From: Lunularia cruciata
Lineage: Eukaryota > Streptophyta > Marchantiopsida > Lunulariales > Lunulariaceae
Direction: 5' to 3'
Length of the DNA: 64,000 nucleotides
Assembly: GCA_948567375.1 (NCBI GenBank)
Contig: OX419759.1
Location: 39,522,593-39,586,592, forward strand
In this document: one piece after another, positions 24,674-36,540 of the stretch
Layout: every line of letters starts with the position of its first letter
How positions within the stretch are numbered: the stretch's first letter is position 1
Notes under the pieces: generated by a model
The model's database searches: none
What the model was told of the DNA's origin: nothing
Seen by the model: the letters and a program-made list of their open reading frames with translations, nothing else
Position numbers and translations under genes: made by a program

Positions 24674-25704
24674 TAGGTCCAACCAGATACGTTGCCCCTT
24701 CATTCATTCATTCATATAGCCTTGTTATCCATCACTGAATTCCTTTGAGTTTCTGAGCCAAACCTCACTAAAATGCTTCTTGGTTATGCACCTTGTTGTC
24801 CTAATCTATATGCTTGCAAAATCTGAGGACCATGGACTCTCAAAAAATCAGCATTAAACTCACACACTATGGCCTTGGTATCTTCTTTCTCAATCTCTAG
24901 CAAACTTGAAATCCTCAAGTTCTTCATTCTGACCAATTGGTTCTCCTTCTCAACCTCATGCTTGTCTCCCTTCTTTGCTTGCCATTGGAAAGATGTGAGA
25001 TCCGGGTCCAACCAGATGCGCCACCCCTTTAGTATAGCCTTGTTTGCCATCACTGAATTCCTCCCAGTTTCTGAGCCAAACCTCACCAAAATACTTCTTG
25101 GTTGTGCACCTTTGTGTTCCAATCTGCATGCTTGCACAATTTGAGGATCATGTACTCTCAAAGAATCAGCAATAAACTCACATATTATGGCCTTGGTGTC
25201 TTCTTTCTCAGTCTCTGGCAAACCTGAAATCCTCAAGTTCTTCATTCTGACCAATTGGTTCTCCTTCTCAACTTCATGCTCTTGCAAGTAAGAGATTTTA
25301 GCCACCTTAGTAGCTTCAGCATAAGATTTCATCTTCACTTCTAATGTGTCCACAATCTGTTGGAGCCCTCCGCCTTGTGTAGCAATGTCGTTGGCTTGTG
25401 CTCCCAAGGAAGCAACTTTCTCCGTAGCATCAACCATCCCCTTGGTTGATATTAATAGAATGATAGTACTCTTCTTTAGGTCTTGAATCTCTTGGTTGAC
25501 TAGGTTCAAAGACTCTTTTACACTACTGATCTCAACCTTTACAAATTCCATATCAATCATGAGAGTACTCATGCACTGGGACATAGGTGCCATGAAGCTT
25601 CTAAGGTCCTTGTGGAAATCATTTGCTTTCCTATACATTTGAGCTAATTTTTGTTGTTTCATGGCTATATCAGCAATGTCTTTCACCATCTTGGACTCCT
25701 CCAT
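24674..25704 (-). pseudogene. LINE-A2 ORF1 with duplicated C-terminal segment
   Basis: ORF1 starts at ATG 25704 on the minus strand. It reads through coiled coil and RRM-like domain to the WQAKKGD region near 24965, then re-enters the KHEVEKENQLVRMKNLRI segment and repeats the RRM-like half until a frame break near 24784. The result is a 300-residue-plus frame with two partial RRM-like copies. This probably arose by fusion of two ORF1 fragments and not by a functional duplication, since the second half is truncated and no ORF2 follows. Confidence 0.8.
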
Positions 25705-26352
25705 TGTGCCAATCACTTATCACTCACAGTAAATCTAGAAGTTTTACTTCCAACACCAAAACTTTAGGATTTTCAAGTAGGCATCACTATTGTTTTACAA
25801 TTGTAAGCACTACTAGGATGGTGTTGAAGTAAGGACCTTGAGAAGCTGATTATAATGAGATAAGAATCATCTCATTTAAATATGTGAGTGCAAAGATACT
25901 ATCTTTCAAATCTACAGTGCACAGAAATACCAAAGGCTGCAAAATTTGAGGTACCTAGAGCTTCTAATCTGTCACCTAACCTTTGGAAATCATTTTTCAG
26001 TGTAAAGGTCTAAGGGAGATGATTCTAAAGACAGAAAGATCACTTCATTTGGATCATTGAGTACAAAGATACAATGGCTTGAATTTGCACTTCATAATGT
26101 TATGATGTCCAAAGAGTCACAGGTTTCAAAGTATCACAACTTCCTTATCTGACTTCCAATTTCTACAAATCAGGCCTCAATAGAAACCTTGCACAATGCT
26201 CGTTCTATTGCCACAAAAACCACTTGATTTGGACCTATAAGTACAGAGCAGTCCTACTTCACATGTGCAGATTTAAACACCAAGTACTTGCAAGTGTTAC
26301 AATGAAACAAATGGTCAAATCATCTGCGTTGGATATCCAAATTTTTTAAATA
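25705..26352 (-). promoter_or_regulatory. LINE-A2 5' UTR, partial
   Basis: These are leader monomers of the ORF1 beside it (TATAATGAGATAAGAATCAT near 25850, CACTTCATTTGGATC near 26040, CACTTGATTTGGACC near 26220), again about 180 bp apart. It is cut near 26352 by a plus-strand ORF2 fragment. Confidence 0.6.
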
Positions 26353-27095
26353 TGGACTCAATCTCCTTATGTATTGCTGCTTGCTGAAATTAGGTTTTTG
26401 CCTCTTGAGGCTGAAGCTTTATTCTTAGCTCTCACATATGCCACTAAGGTGAGGTCCATGGAGCATGAGAGACTTCCCTACCAAGCTTTTTGTGTCACTC
26501 TATCTATTGGTTTGAATACAGATCTGATTGCATGGGCCACAAGGTGGAATGTTTCTGAGCAACATTGGAGATTGGAGCCCATTGCACTTTGAGAGGTGAT
26601 CAAGGAGCAATTTTTACTTCGCTTATAGCAGCAACCTGGTACCAAGATGGTGTTCTACTAGCAGTTTATAAATCCTATGTTGGTGTATTGTGAGCAATAT
26701 TATCTCTTGGCTAGGATTTCTACTTCACTTAGACATGTTATTGCTCAATAAAGAACTAGTTCTCATAGACTAGAAGTAGAACAAGGACGTTGGCAGCAGA
26801 TAGAGCACTCCATGTGACTTTGAAAATTGTGTACTTTGAGCAAAGTTGAGGATGAGCACCATGTGTTTGTTGATTGCCCTTGTTACATGTAGATCAGAGT
26901 AAGACATTAGATTACTTGTAGTGATTTCTCTACTCTCTTACGGGTGGAAGCTTTAGCATTAGGGAAATATATGATGGAGATTAGTTTACATCGGACCAAT
27001 TTGTTACAGATTGGTCAGATGCCCTAGGCTTTGGCCGAGGCTCACATTTAATGTGTGTTGTATTGTGTTTCCAACCTTTTGAGTCTTTGGGTCTT
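26353..27095 (+). pseudogene. LINE-A ORF2 C-terminal fragment and 3' UTR
   Basis: Plus-strand ORF2 from the PYVLLLAE region to the C-terminus with several stops (26590, 26625, 26815). It is followed by the hairpin region (CATCGGACCAATTTGTTACA near 26988, CCTAGGCTTTGGCCGAGG near 27023). It stops inside the GTCTTTGGGTCTT block near 27095, lacking the tail, where a minus-strand copy begins. Confidence 0.8.
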
Positions 27096-27712
27096 CCAAA
27101 GCTCAAAAAGTGCTCACTCATGAGGTTGGACATAAGATCTTTGGAAGAGCGGGACCAAGCAGTATAATGGTCTATCAAGCTATGGAAATGATCATTCTCA
27201 AGGTCATTCAACTCAAGGATTTGAGAGGCTTGGATCCTAGCATTGAAATCACCAAGAACAAGTAATGCACCTTTACTTTGAAACTCTAACGCATCCTTTG
27301 TCAAGGAGTGGAAAGGCTGCATGGTGATGAGAAATCCACTTGAATAGATTGGTGATGTCAATGGAGCAAAATAACAAACAGCAAGAAAGCAAGGTGTGGC
27401 AACTCCTCCAATCCTTAGCCATTGGTATTGTCCACTTGAATCTTGACCTATCAAAGAGACTGATTTTTCAAAGCCAAATCTGACATAAGTAGCAAGACCT
27501 ACAAAGCCCCTTCCTTTGTGTTTCTTGCGCTTGTTCCAGGTTGGACCAACAAGAGTGAAACCTTCAATATCTTGAATGGTATTTCCTTTATGTTCCCATG
27601 TCTCCACAAGATTGATCAAATCATCATCATCCCACAAAGGCTTAGCGCTAGAGTACTTGGTATGTGTGAGGCCATGAACATTCCAAAACAACCTTCTAAG
27701 GGTCTGGAATTG
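27096..27712 (-). pseudogene. LINE-A ORF2 endonuclease half, 3'-truncated
   Basis: Minus-strand ORF2 beginning: LFWNVHGLTHTKYSSAKP, then LINLVETW, and LGDFNARIQ near 27250. The endonuclease Asn and first Glu are present. It is truncated before the SDHAP motif at about 27097, so no RT remains. It lies in frame after a TAA (27713-27715) that replaces the usual TAG. Confidence 0.85.
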
Positions 27713-28190
27713 TTATGCAGTAGTTGACAATTTCTTTTGAGTAATCACAACTCTATTATCTCTCAACAATGCAACAAAACTTGCTTGTTGATGCTCTTTC
27801 ACTTTTGCTAATTCTCCCTTCTTTGCTTGCCATTGGAGAGATGTGAGATCCGGGTCCAACCAGATGCGCCGCCCCTTCAATATAGCCTTGTTTGTCATCA
27901 CTGAATTCCTCTTAGTAGCATCCATTATACCCTTCGTGGAGTCTAACATCAAACTATTGCTCTTCTTGAGTCCTTGGATATCTAGGGTGATCTAATTCAT
28001 AGATTCTTTCACAGTCAAGACATCTTCTCTTCCGGTTTCCAAATCTGCCATAAGAGTGTTCATGCATTGAGACATAGGGGCAAAAAAGCTCTTGAGTTCC
28101 TTGTAGAAGTCATTTGCTTTTCTATACATTTCAACAAGTTGTTGTTGTTTTGAAGCTATATTAGCAATATCTTGCATTATCTTGGAAGTT
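27713..28190 (-). pseudogene. LINE-A1 ORF1 with large internal deletion
   Basis: The usual ATG is replaced by TTG near 28190. A deletion joins the middle of the coiled coil (KGIMDAT) directly to the RNSVMTNK part of the RRM-like domain near 27918. The ORF1 stop is TAA instead of the family's TAG, still followed by CAATTCCAG and in-frame ORF2. Confidence 0.85.
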
Positions 28191-29344
28191 CCAATTCTGA
28201 AAAATCCAAAGTGCTACTATGAGAATATATTCTCTACTTCATTCAAGCTCTATGAGTTCTTTGAGAACTCTTGGAATTTGGATTTGCAAAATCTTAAAGA
28301 AATTACAGATTTCACATTCCCATGGTTTCTATTTCACAAAGTGAGACTAAATTCTATCTATATCCACCAATAGCTCTACAAATGCTTGTTCTAATGATCC
28401 AAAAATCTACTCATTTGGACTTGTATCAAAAGTTATAAACTTTTGAATTTGAACTTTCCTACATGAAAATTTTGAAATCCTACGGATTTTGAAAATTCAC
28501 AACCTTGGCTACAGTACTTCAAAATCTACTTGTGAAGAGTCAATCAAAAGCTCTTGAGTACCTCTTTCAAATGAACCAAAAATGAACTCATTTGAGCAAA
28601 TAGATATGGAGTTATAGTCTCTAGAGTTTTCTATTGTAAAGTTCTAAACCTCATTGAGTCATAGAATTCAAATGCTTATAACTTCAAGCACAAAGCTTCA
28701 AATTCTATGAAAACAATCTCAATAAATATCTCTTGACAAGATGTTTCTAATGAGACCAAATTACCTCATTTGAAGATGGGAATCTAAAGTTCCAGCCTCT
28801 GAAAGTTGCAGATTTGAGCACCACCAACCGCACACGAACATATTGATGAAATTTAAAATTTGTTCCATAGAACTCCAACTTCATCAAGAAGGTATTCAAA
28901 ACAAACCACTTTCACAGGTGTTGCCAATGAGCCCAAGATTAGAACATTTGGACATGGGACTAAAAAGTTACAAAGTGTTGAAATTTGAACTCAAACCCTA
29001 AAATTTGCAAGAGATGGCAGAATTAGAATCTTCATAACTTTTTGTGTATATGTGATCTGCAAGCAGACTTGGTATAAATAGAAAGAGCTTCACAATGCGC
29101 TTCTAATGCCATAAAAATCACTCCATTTGGACACCATATGATCAAGATTCAAATTCTCAAATTTGGATCCTCTCTCGGAAATTTCAATTTCTCGTAACGT
29201 TTTGCCCAAAGCTTAGAATGATGCAATCTTGGTGGCTATGGAAAGCTCTTGGCAAGGCGCTTCGAACAAGACCAGAACAGTAGCATTTGGACATGTATGT
29301 AATGAGATATGTCTTGTAAAACGTTTGGGCTTTCTCTACTCTCT
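28191..29344 (-). promoter_or_regulatory. LINE-A1 5' UTR, full monomer array
   Basis: Six cores are visible in plus-strand form with anchors at about 28394, 28571, 28750, 28927, 29106 and 29266. The steps are 177, 179, 177, 179 and 160 bp. The 5' end of the element (TCTCTCTAACTTTTG side) lies near 29340. A CAAACCCTAAAATT telo-box-like motif is at about 28992. Confidence 0.75.
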
Positions 29345-29860
29345 AACTTTTGAAGAGGGGGACATAGAATCTTTGGAAGAGCACTAGAATGACCAATGAC
29401 ATTGCTAAACTTATATTATATGTGATTTACATTGCATTTTATAGCCTTTTGACTCTGAAGGTCTTCTAGGATTTACTTTCATATTTTATTGTTTTGATGA
29501 TTTATTATGGCTTTATACTTCTTTTTTCCTTAAGAAAATTAGATTGCAACTTAGATGAGAGGATCATATTTAGAAATTTAACTTTAAATTGAAATTGAAT
29601 TAACACATAAATAAACATAAACCAGGTACCAATATTGTTCTATTAAGAATTTAAGAATCTATGTTGATGTATTGTGAAGAAGATTATCTTTTGACTAAGA
29701 TATATATCTCACTTGGACATATAATTATTCAATATTGAACTAGCTCTCATAGACTTGCTATAGAAATGTGTACCGGAAGCATATAGATTACTCTATCTGG
29801 TGTGTACCGGAAGCCTATAGATTACTCTATCTGGTTTGCATTATATATTCCATGGTTAAG
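29345..29860. pseudogene. Old, heavily decayed LINE-A fragments
   Basis: Three pieces are legible: an endonuclease-region scrap near 29350 (ATAGAATCTTTGGAAGAGC), a 3' UTR remnant near 29440-29500 (AGCCTTTTGACTCTGAAGGT), and a plus-strand C-terminal ORF2 remnant at 29621-29835 (ACCAGGTACCAATATTGTTC, TGATGTATTGTGAAGAAGAT). Divergence is far greater than between the other copies, so these mark an older wave of the same family. Confidence 0.65.
29767..29834 (+). repeat. 34-bp direct tandem duplication
   Basis: Two adjacent near-identical units (TGTGTACCGGAAGCATATAG then TGTGTACCGGAAGCCTATAG, each followed by ATTACTCTATCTGG) differ by one base. They lie within a decayed LINE-A fragment. Confidence 0.9.
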
Positions 29861-29947
29861 ATTGTAGATTTGGGTTCTGGTTGTCGCACATGCCTTTATT
29901 AAGCGTCCACTGATATACGTAGCATCAGAGTATCGTGGTTAAAATAT

Positions 29948-30236
29948 CTAGTTATTGTAACATTGTAAACCACAGTCATGGTGAAGCGATATGAATGTGA
30001 TGGTAAACACATAGATTGTAAGCCCATTATAACCTATCGTTTGGACCATGTTCTCATGATCTTCCCACATTGATTTAAGTTGACTGTAATAGTGGATTTT
30101 TCTCGGCATGTGGTGTGGTATGACTGTTGGCATGTGTGTTGCAATGGAGTCTCCCACTAGACTTACGTGTTCCACGTTCTCGTCGACATAGAAGCACAGT
30201 ACATACTCCCCATATCTGATTACTGGAGTTGAAGAA
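29948..30236 (-). other. Possible orphan exon-like frame
   Basis: A minus-strand frame is open for about 95 codons, starting directly after a TAG and an AG dinucleotide that could be a splice acceptor. Its translation includes RYGEYVLCFYVDENVEHV and MPTVIPHHMPRKIHYYSQ, which looks protein-like and is not repeat-derived. I do not recognise the family, and no adjoining exons were found. It could be an exon of an unknown gene, a transposase scrap or chance. Confidence 0.25.
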
Positions 30237-30939
30237 CACTAATTTCACTTTTTGTTTTTAGACCGTAGACACTATATTGTGCGCATAATACATATGATGT
30301 GAAAAGGAATGCCTCGGAAGTAGCAGGCACAATGGCAACTGATTGCTATGGCAAGTCACTACGTCCGCTGGTGACATGATGAAGCATTAATTTCTATATT
30401 TTAATTTTCTACAGGTACTATTTTAAGATCGGTTAAGACAGTAAAAACCTTGAAGCCAATAATCTCTGTAATTTCTAGTGATTATTAGACAAAGGAGCTC
30501 GTTTTGTGTGACAATTCTCCACCCATCAACCAGGATTAGGAAGTCAATAAGGATCTGTTCCTAGCTCCAGCAAAGTAGGAAGCATGCCCGCATTGGCCTG
30601 GTGAGCTGAAACCCTACAGCGTATTACTTCCTAACCTCCAAATGTGTTTTAAGTTATTTAAATCGCTCACAAGTTGGAGATCTGCAGCTTGGACTTCTGG
30701 TCAAAATGGGCACCAAATCCATCAAGTACTCGAGACATGTTAACTTGCTATCATGATTTTCTCCGAAGTCCTACTTCAATTCCGAATCTTAAGATCCCTC
30801 ATCCTCTAAGACTCACCCTTCTATCAAAATTATATTACAGTAACGTAACTTGACGACAGTGGCATTTGCTGTAACCAACACCTCTCAATCTTCTCAAAAT
30901 GCTCCCCAGCCAAACTTCAGAGACAAGGCGAACCTCAAT
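30237..30939. other. Intergenic DNA / 3' flank of the host gene
   Basis: No LINE homology and no convincing frame. The part next to 30939 should contain the 3' UTR of the minus-strand gene, but I see no decisive polyadenylation signal. Confidence 0.5.
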
Positions 30940-33900
30940 TTAGCTAACTTTTCGCTTCACCTTCCTCTTCGCAAAGATATTTGACGGCTTACTTTGTTTC
31001 GGCTCCTTTGTTTGATTGAACATCTCTTCGAAGAAACCAGATATTACACCCCTCTTTGGTATAACCCATCTTGCTACAGAATCCGCTGATAGAGATGGTC
31101 GATGGTAAGCCTTAGATAGTCCTTCCGCTTCGACAGCATAAGTCGGTTGATCCAACCCGAGCCATGACAGACGTGAAACATCCCCAAGTTGAATATTCAA
31201 CACACTGCACCCATAAAATTCTTTCCATCAGTACTCATTGGACAAAATCCAGCCAGGAAGAATTTCTACCAAGACTGATCATCACTCCAAAAAGGACGCC
31301 TTCCATGGTTAGTACACATTCGTATCTTTCCCAAGCGTTCTCTGAGCATTTTATCCTAGGCAGCGCAATAAAGTCAAAACGCCAGTTTGACTCAATGAGG
31401 GAGGTCCACTGCGGATCAAAATATGATTGATACAAAATTATTTCCAAGCCCACTCAACTTTCTACCGTCAAAGCTGACAAGCTACAAATAGAGGTGGAAA
31501 ATATAGCTTATTGACTCGTATTGGAAAGGAATGGTTTAAAGGCGACTGACGCACCGAATGACGGTAGAGCAGGCTATCACCAAACCGATGCTGTTCAAAT
31601 TTTGTCCCATAACGCGATCCATTCCATTTAACAATTGATACCGAAGATTGCCAGACAAGCCCATCAATGCAGCATAACTAAGTGCACTCGTGGTGACGGA
31701 AGGAACTGGGATAGATGGCCTGTGCAGAAACATCACAGCGTAAGTGCAAGTTCAGGCAATATCAATAATTCTACCAGAAATACAAACTACTGAAACTCGA
31801 CAACAAAATCGGAACGCGTAATAGAGAGGGATACTTACGGCTGATCTTTCGGTCGGGGCACTACTCTTTGCAAACCAGCTCCGACTGTCCCCATGGCAGC
31901 TCCTATTAAACTAAGCTCCGTGGCTTTGACAAAGAAAGCAGCAATACGTTTCTTCGTGTCGAATTCTCTTAGAGGATAACTCACGTCAAAAGCATGATTC
32001 GGAAGCTTTTGGAGAATATTCTGCCACTCAAATCTAAAAGTTTGTCCATACGAGCGACTCGGGGCTAGACACCAAACCATTGCTGCATTGCACGCAGACA
32101 TAGTCAATACGTTGGCAGCAGCTAGATGCCACTCTTCCTGAAGTCTGCAAGAGAGAAAAAATCTATGAGTTAGCGAGTAAGACGGAAATTGACTCGGAAA
32201 AACGAGACAAACTGTAAGCCATTCCCATTTTACAGTACACACACCACCAAAAATACCTGTCTCCACGGTGATGAATCTCCCACCAAACACCCAAGCCAAC
32301 AGTTGCACCTTGCTCCATGGCAATCTTGTAAGGGAAAGATGGATCTGCCAGCACTCTGCACAACGAACAAAAAACACTTCATATCACATTCCCCAGCTAT
32401 CAAATTAAATATAATATGGGGCTACTTTATCCACCTCCGTATCGTCAGGATGTACAGAAAATAATACCTGGTACGTCTCTTAATGTCAATAACCACAATA
32501 ACTGGTAGTGGGTCCAGAAAAGGACATCACCAAAAAGGGTTACCAAACAATTCTAAAACCCTGTGCAGTGATGAACAGGAACTTTTGCTTTAAGAGAACT
32601 TCCCGGGAACTAGAGTTGAACGTTGTTGTTAAACTCTCTCTAGCTGGCGATTATCATCTTACTTGACAAACAGTGCGCACATTATTTTGCGAGTAAGCAA
32701 TGAACACCAAACATCGATAGAACGTCAATGACAGGTGCCAAGCGTAGGCAGTTTATAGCCTCAGTTGCAAGAATCTTAGCCTCATCCCAGTTACAAGAAA
32801 AGTACAGAAAACAGGGCATGGAGCAACAGGAGTAGTTGGGGCGTCCGATATGCAGCATTCCACGCTTTTGGAAGTACCTTCCGACAAAAGACCTCGATAC
32901 ATCTCCAGGGACAGCTCTTGAAATAGCCCTTGTCACAGTGGGTCTTGCATTGACAGATAAGTACCGGACAACTTGGGCAGTGCTGATCAAACCCTGAGAG
33001 TAGCAATTTACAACATTAACTCAAGAGGTAAACAATGTTCTCAAATCGCGCGGATGATGGAGGACCAGCAATTAAGGGACGCCATGAAGGGTGGAGAAAG
33101 GTAACCATTTCAACCGCTTGACGAATTCCAGCAGGCAGGCTGCTCATTGTCATTTTCCACTCTTCGAGAACAGCTTCCACGATTCTTCGGTCAAAAATCT
33201 GAAAGAATCATTTGAATAAGATCGGCTGCCTTGCGCATAATAGGAGGAGGGAGTTTCAGCCAAAGTATTGAAATTAGTTGGAACCAAGAGCATCAATTCA
33301 TCCGCGCTCACCTCGGGCACAAGGACCCTTCTCCCGAAAAATCCACCATCGTCACCATCATCACCCCCATCGTCTTCTCCGAAATAATCATCGTCGTCAC
33401 CATCATCATCTCCACCATCACCACCACCATGGCTATTTCTGTTTCCGATATCTCCTCCACCACCACCATCCTCTAGCTGCAGAAAGCATCGCTCAGGTCC
33501 GCTGAGTCCTTGATAGTCATGTAAAGCAAATGATAACCTCAAATTTTAAAGAGAACATGAATCCTCTATTACCTAGCTATATAAGGAGAACTTTATATAA
33601 ATGACATCAATTCGCCAAACTAAGAGGACATAACCGCTCATTAAGCAAAACAAGTTCCGCACATGAGAATGCGGAACAAACTGGACGGAAGCACGCTTAC
33701 CTGTGGTGATACTTTCGTTTGAGATTGACCGAGTTCTAGCTTAGACTTCTCCAAAGTTGCCCCTCCAAAAGCCCCGTATCCTTTTTTCATCACAACAAGG
33801 GCTGAACGGATGAAAGACTCCTTGCTCGGGACGCTTGCAACGCCTTCATCAGGGGCACTCGTGGTAGAAAAGCACCTCACACCTGCCAATTCCCCAAGCG

Positions 33901-34171
33901 GCAAAAGTCCACCCCTCGGAAATGAATTAGCCATTTGGCCAAACCCTGAGGATGCAGGCGAAAAACTTAGGCCCCGACCTGGCTGAAGACCCTTCGCACA
34001 TCCGCTAAGAGATGTCAAAGATATGGACATGGCCGGGGTCCGCTTGCTGAAACCCTGGCTCGACATAGTATTTCCGGAAACCACAAACTCCTTAGAGCTG
34101 CTGCTGCTGGCCAGGGATGGGGCAGCCTGGTTTACGCACGAGAAGGAACTCATCGTGTGTGCCATGGCCAT
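30940..34171 (-). CDS. RETICULATA-related (DUF3411) chloroplast protein, 8 coding exons
   Basis: Joining exons 34171-33701, 33476-33312, 33198-33106, 32993-32878, 32355-32257, 32144-31839, 31719-31555 and 31204-30940 gives an uninterrupted frame of 559 residues. Introns are GT-AG, with exon 3's donor (ATG|GTTACC) the weakest. The start is the ATG at 34171 in a good GAGGATGG context. The N-terminus is Ser/Ala-rich like a plastid transit peptide. Exon 2 encodes a Gly/Asp-rich acidic linker. Exons 5-8 hold the conserved domain: EQGATVGLGVWWEIHHRGDR, CNAAMVWCLAPSRSYG, LQKLPNHAFDVSYPLREFD, then hydrophobic stretches that look membrane-spanning, and a basic C-terminus. Arabidopsis RETICULATA relatives are plastid envelope proteins affecting leaf venation and mesophyll development; the biochemical role is not established. 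It is the only clear host gene here. The exact paralogue is not assigned. Confidence 0.87.
33330..33470 (-). repeat. Low-complexity Gly/Asp-coding tract in exon 2
   Basis: The plus strand is a run of ACCATCATC / CACCACCATC-type triplets; on the coding strand it gives GGGDGGDDDGDDDD-like sequence. It lies between the transit-peptide region and the conserved domain and is likely length-variable. The His-rich frames on the plus strand are shadows. Confidence 0.85.
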
Positions 34172-34767
34172 CCTCACAAGCGCTTAGAGATCCTTTTCCT
34201 TTCCCTAGAAACGCATTCTCCAAATCCCACGTCGAAGGCTTCACCTTCTAGTTCTCCTTCTTCTTCTTTTCTTCTTCCTCCTTCCCTTCCAAATTCCTTC
34301 CCAAACCCTCGTATTCCTTGTGCGACAGACCAGACAGAGCCTTTTCCTGTCCTCAATCTCCCTCAATCCTCAAACTTACGACCACGGTTTTGGTTCGAGA
34401 AACGCCTCGTCGATCCACCACTTCCTGCACACCTGTGCACGGCGGCGAAAGAAAAGAAACGTTCTTAAAAGCGCAGAGTTTATCCCCTTGCTTTCATTTA
34501 CCACTCAACGTCAACCTCAACTCCTCTCTCCCCCTCTCATTCACTCTGGCTCAGTAAAATCGCTCCACTTCCGGAGAAGCCCCATTCACTAATAAAGCGG
34601 AAACAATCTCCGCTATTCCTCGCTCTCCAGGGTACCTACAGAATGCAGATGCATTCGTTTGCAAAAACAAGAAGATAAGCTTTCGTCTCCGGATCGGATT
34701 CTAATACACACCAAAATCTCTCCTCTCCTCATTGAGAGAGAAGGCCGACCGCGTAGAGAGAGAACAC
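34172..34767 (-). promoter_or_regulatory. 5' leader and promoter region of the DUF3411 gene
   Basis: Upstream of the ATG the coding strand is GA-rich (plus strand TTCTTCTTTTCTTCTTCCTCC at 34260-34282), typical of plant 5' leaders. No definite TATA box was placed. There is no LINE-A sequence in it. Confidence 0.4.
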
Positions 34768-34850
34768 GAAGGATGGGAAGACCCCATCGAGCCGTACAAA
34801 GGATGAGACAAAATAGGTAAAATGGGTTAAGCCCCAATATTCACATTCAA
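34768..34850 (-). mobile_element. LINE-B 3' terminal fragment
   Basis: The segment GAAGGATGGGAAGACCCCAT followed by CGAGCCGTACAAAGG and GGGTTAAGCCCCAATA matches the left ends of 3405-3850 and 35258-36540. Only about 80 bases of 3' terminus are present, in minus orientation. Confidence 0.7.
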
Positions 34851-35257
34851 TCAATATATTATTATCCCCGGTGACATTCCCTTTCACTCTATGCCTTTTG
34901 ACTCCTTTAGCCTCTTCTCCGTTCCTCTGTCCCCGACCTTTCTACTAATAACTTCGCTAATGTGCTGGGTCGGGGATGTTGATTGGGATGGAGTCGTGGA
35001 GTAAAACCAGCCAGTCTTGTTCTTTGGACTGGGCCATAACCACAAGTTTTAGTATACCGGCTCTTCCAACATCGTACGCCTGAGCCGCTACGTGCCAGTC
35101 GGTCTGCCCAGTGGATCCAGCCCTCCGTATGGCATGTACGTTCATCCATTCTACTAGTATTGTTACGGACTCCGTTCCTTCTAAGATCGATTAGGTCGCC
35201 TGTTGACCCATTGAACTTTTGTAGTTCTATGATGAGAAAGACGATCGCTTAGGAATA
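34851..35257. other. Intergenic DNA, nothing recognised
   Basis: Short overlapping open frames only. No repeat homology seen within the window. It lies between two LINE-B 3' ends. Confidence 0.5.
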
Positions 35258-36540
35258 ACGAAGGATGGGAAGACCCCATCAAGCCGTACAAGGAAGAGAC
35301 AAAAAAAAGTAACATGGGGTAAGCCCCAATAGAGTCTATATGAGAAATCTGCCCTACCGCATTTAAGATATTCGAGCTATGCAAGTCTTACGGTCTACAC
35401 ACAATTGAAGTATCCGAAAAAACATCACCTAATGTGATTGCTCTCTTATGGATTGCACCAGCCACTGCACTCTGTAGAGCAATGGACACACGCTATCTAA
35501 AATATACTACAAATTATGAGAGTGAGAGTGGTACTCCCTTACGCCTAATATGATAAGCTCTCGCGCACTCATTGACAAATGTGTCAAATGTCGTGTCCAT
35601 CGCTATAACTCCAAGGCTAGAGGAACAAAGAGGTGACATCGCTGCATGCCTCTATACTTGGAGACCTTGCGACATGTTGCTACTGCACTTGCCACCCATC
35701 CAAGGGGATGTGTAATCATTCCCTCTGAATCTGTATCCGTAACCACGACATTTGTTATTATCACCTGATCATCTCGGACCAACTATAAGTCTGCCTTGAT
35801 ATGTGTCACTTGCAAAGCATACTAACGTTCGCTCTTTCCAAGCCAAGTATCCACTCTCTCGTGCCATAGCAAGCATTATGTCCCTAATGACATCATGGGT
35901 AGTTATCCTCTGTCCTCTAAAAGGACACCGTGTCATGTGGACCGCTGCTGCATCTAGTGTAGAATCACACTCACAAGTGAGTAATGAAGATGCAGATGGG
36001 TGGACCAAACCTAGGCAAAACCTCATTGCTATAGAGAAAGTAGCTGGTGTGAGTCGGAATGCCCTAATGCACGGTCGAGCTAGGATCCAAAAGCTTGCAC
36101 CCTTGCTAGAGCAAGAGCGAAGACGTGCTCTAGTAGCTTGAGGGATAACTGAGTCAATTAAGAGAGAATGTAGCATATGCTCATACTATTGCTCCATCAA
36201 GGAAGACTGTAAACCTCTAGTCCAATATGACAATACTGAAGCAAAAGGTGGAAAATCCTCTTGTGCTCGTGGAGATAAGACTATCTCTCATTTGCCGCAA
36301 GAACACTTGGTGAGAAAAGGATCCTCCCTCCACCTCTGTCACATACGTCTCCAAAACCTACCTATCAGCAACCACAAAACCAGAGGAAAGTACTGGTGCC
36401 GAGAGAGCACAACTACCCAAAAACGCTATAGGTGTCATCTCCTCCATAGAAAGCAAGCCAACCCCACCACATGAGATCAGTAGAGCCGTCTACCTAAGTG
36501 CCAAATCCACTATCATCCATCTATTGAGCATCAACAACAT
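35258..36540 (-). pseudogene. LINE-B C-terminal coding region and 3' UTR
   Basis: On the minus strand the frame around 36176-35769 reads RLRSCSSKGASFWILARP, then FSIAMRFCLGLVHPSA, then CECDSTLDAAAVHMTRCPF followed by THDVIRD. A C-x-C…H-x3-C motif followed by R-x-HD-x-IRD is, from memory, typical of the C-terminus of some non-LTR-type reverse transcriptases. Upstream the reading continues to about 36460 with stops. Downstream, TTFDTFVNECARAYHIRRKG is legible near 35600. The 3' UTR ends at 35258 with the same terminal block as the other LINE-B pieces. No RT core is present, so this is a 5'-truncated, dead copy. The host-gene-like appearance of the frame is misleading. Confidence 0.6.

Noticed and set aside
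33231..33505. His-rich and Ile/Thr-rich frames on the plus strand
   Set aside because: They are antisense shadows of the Gly/Asp-coding exon 2 of the DUF3411 gene.
35803..36141. 112-codon plus-strand frame that looks protein-like
   Set aside because: The opposite strand carries the recognisable Cys/His C-terminal region, so the plus frame is its shadow.
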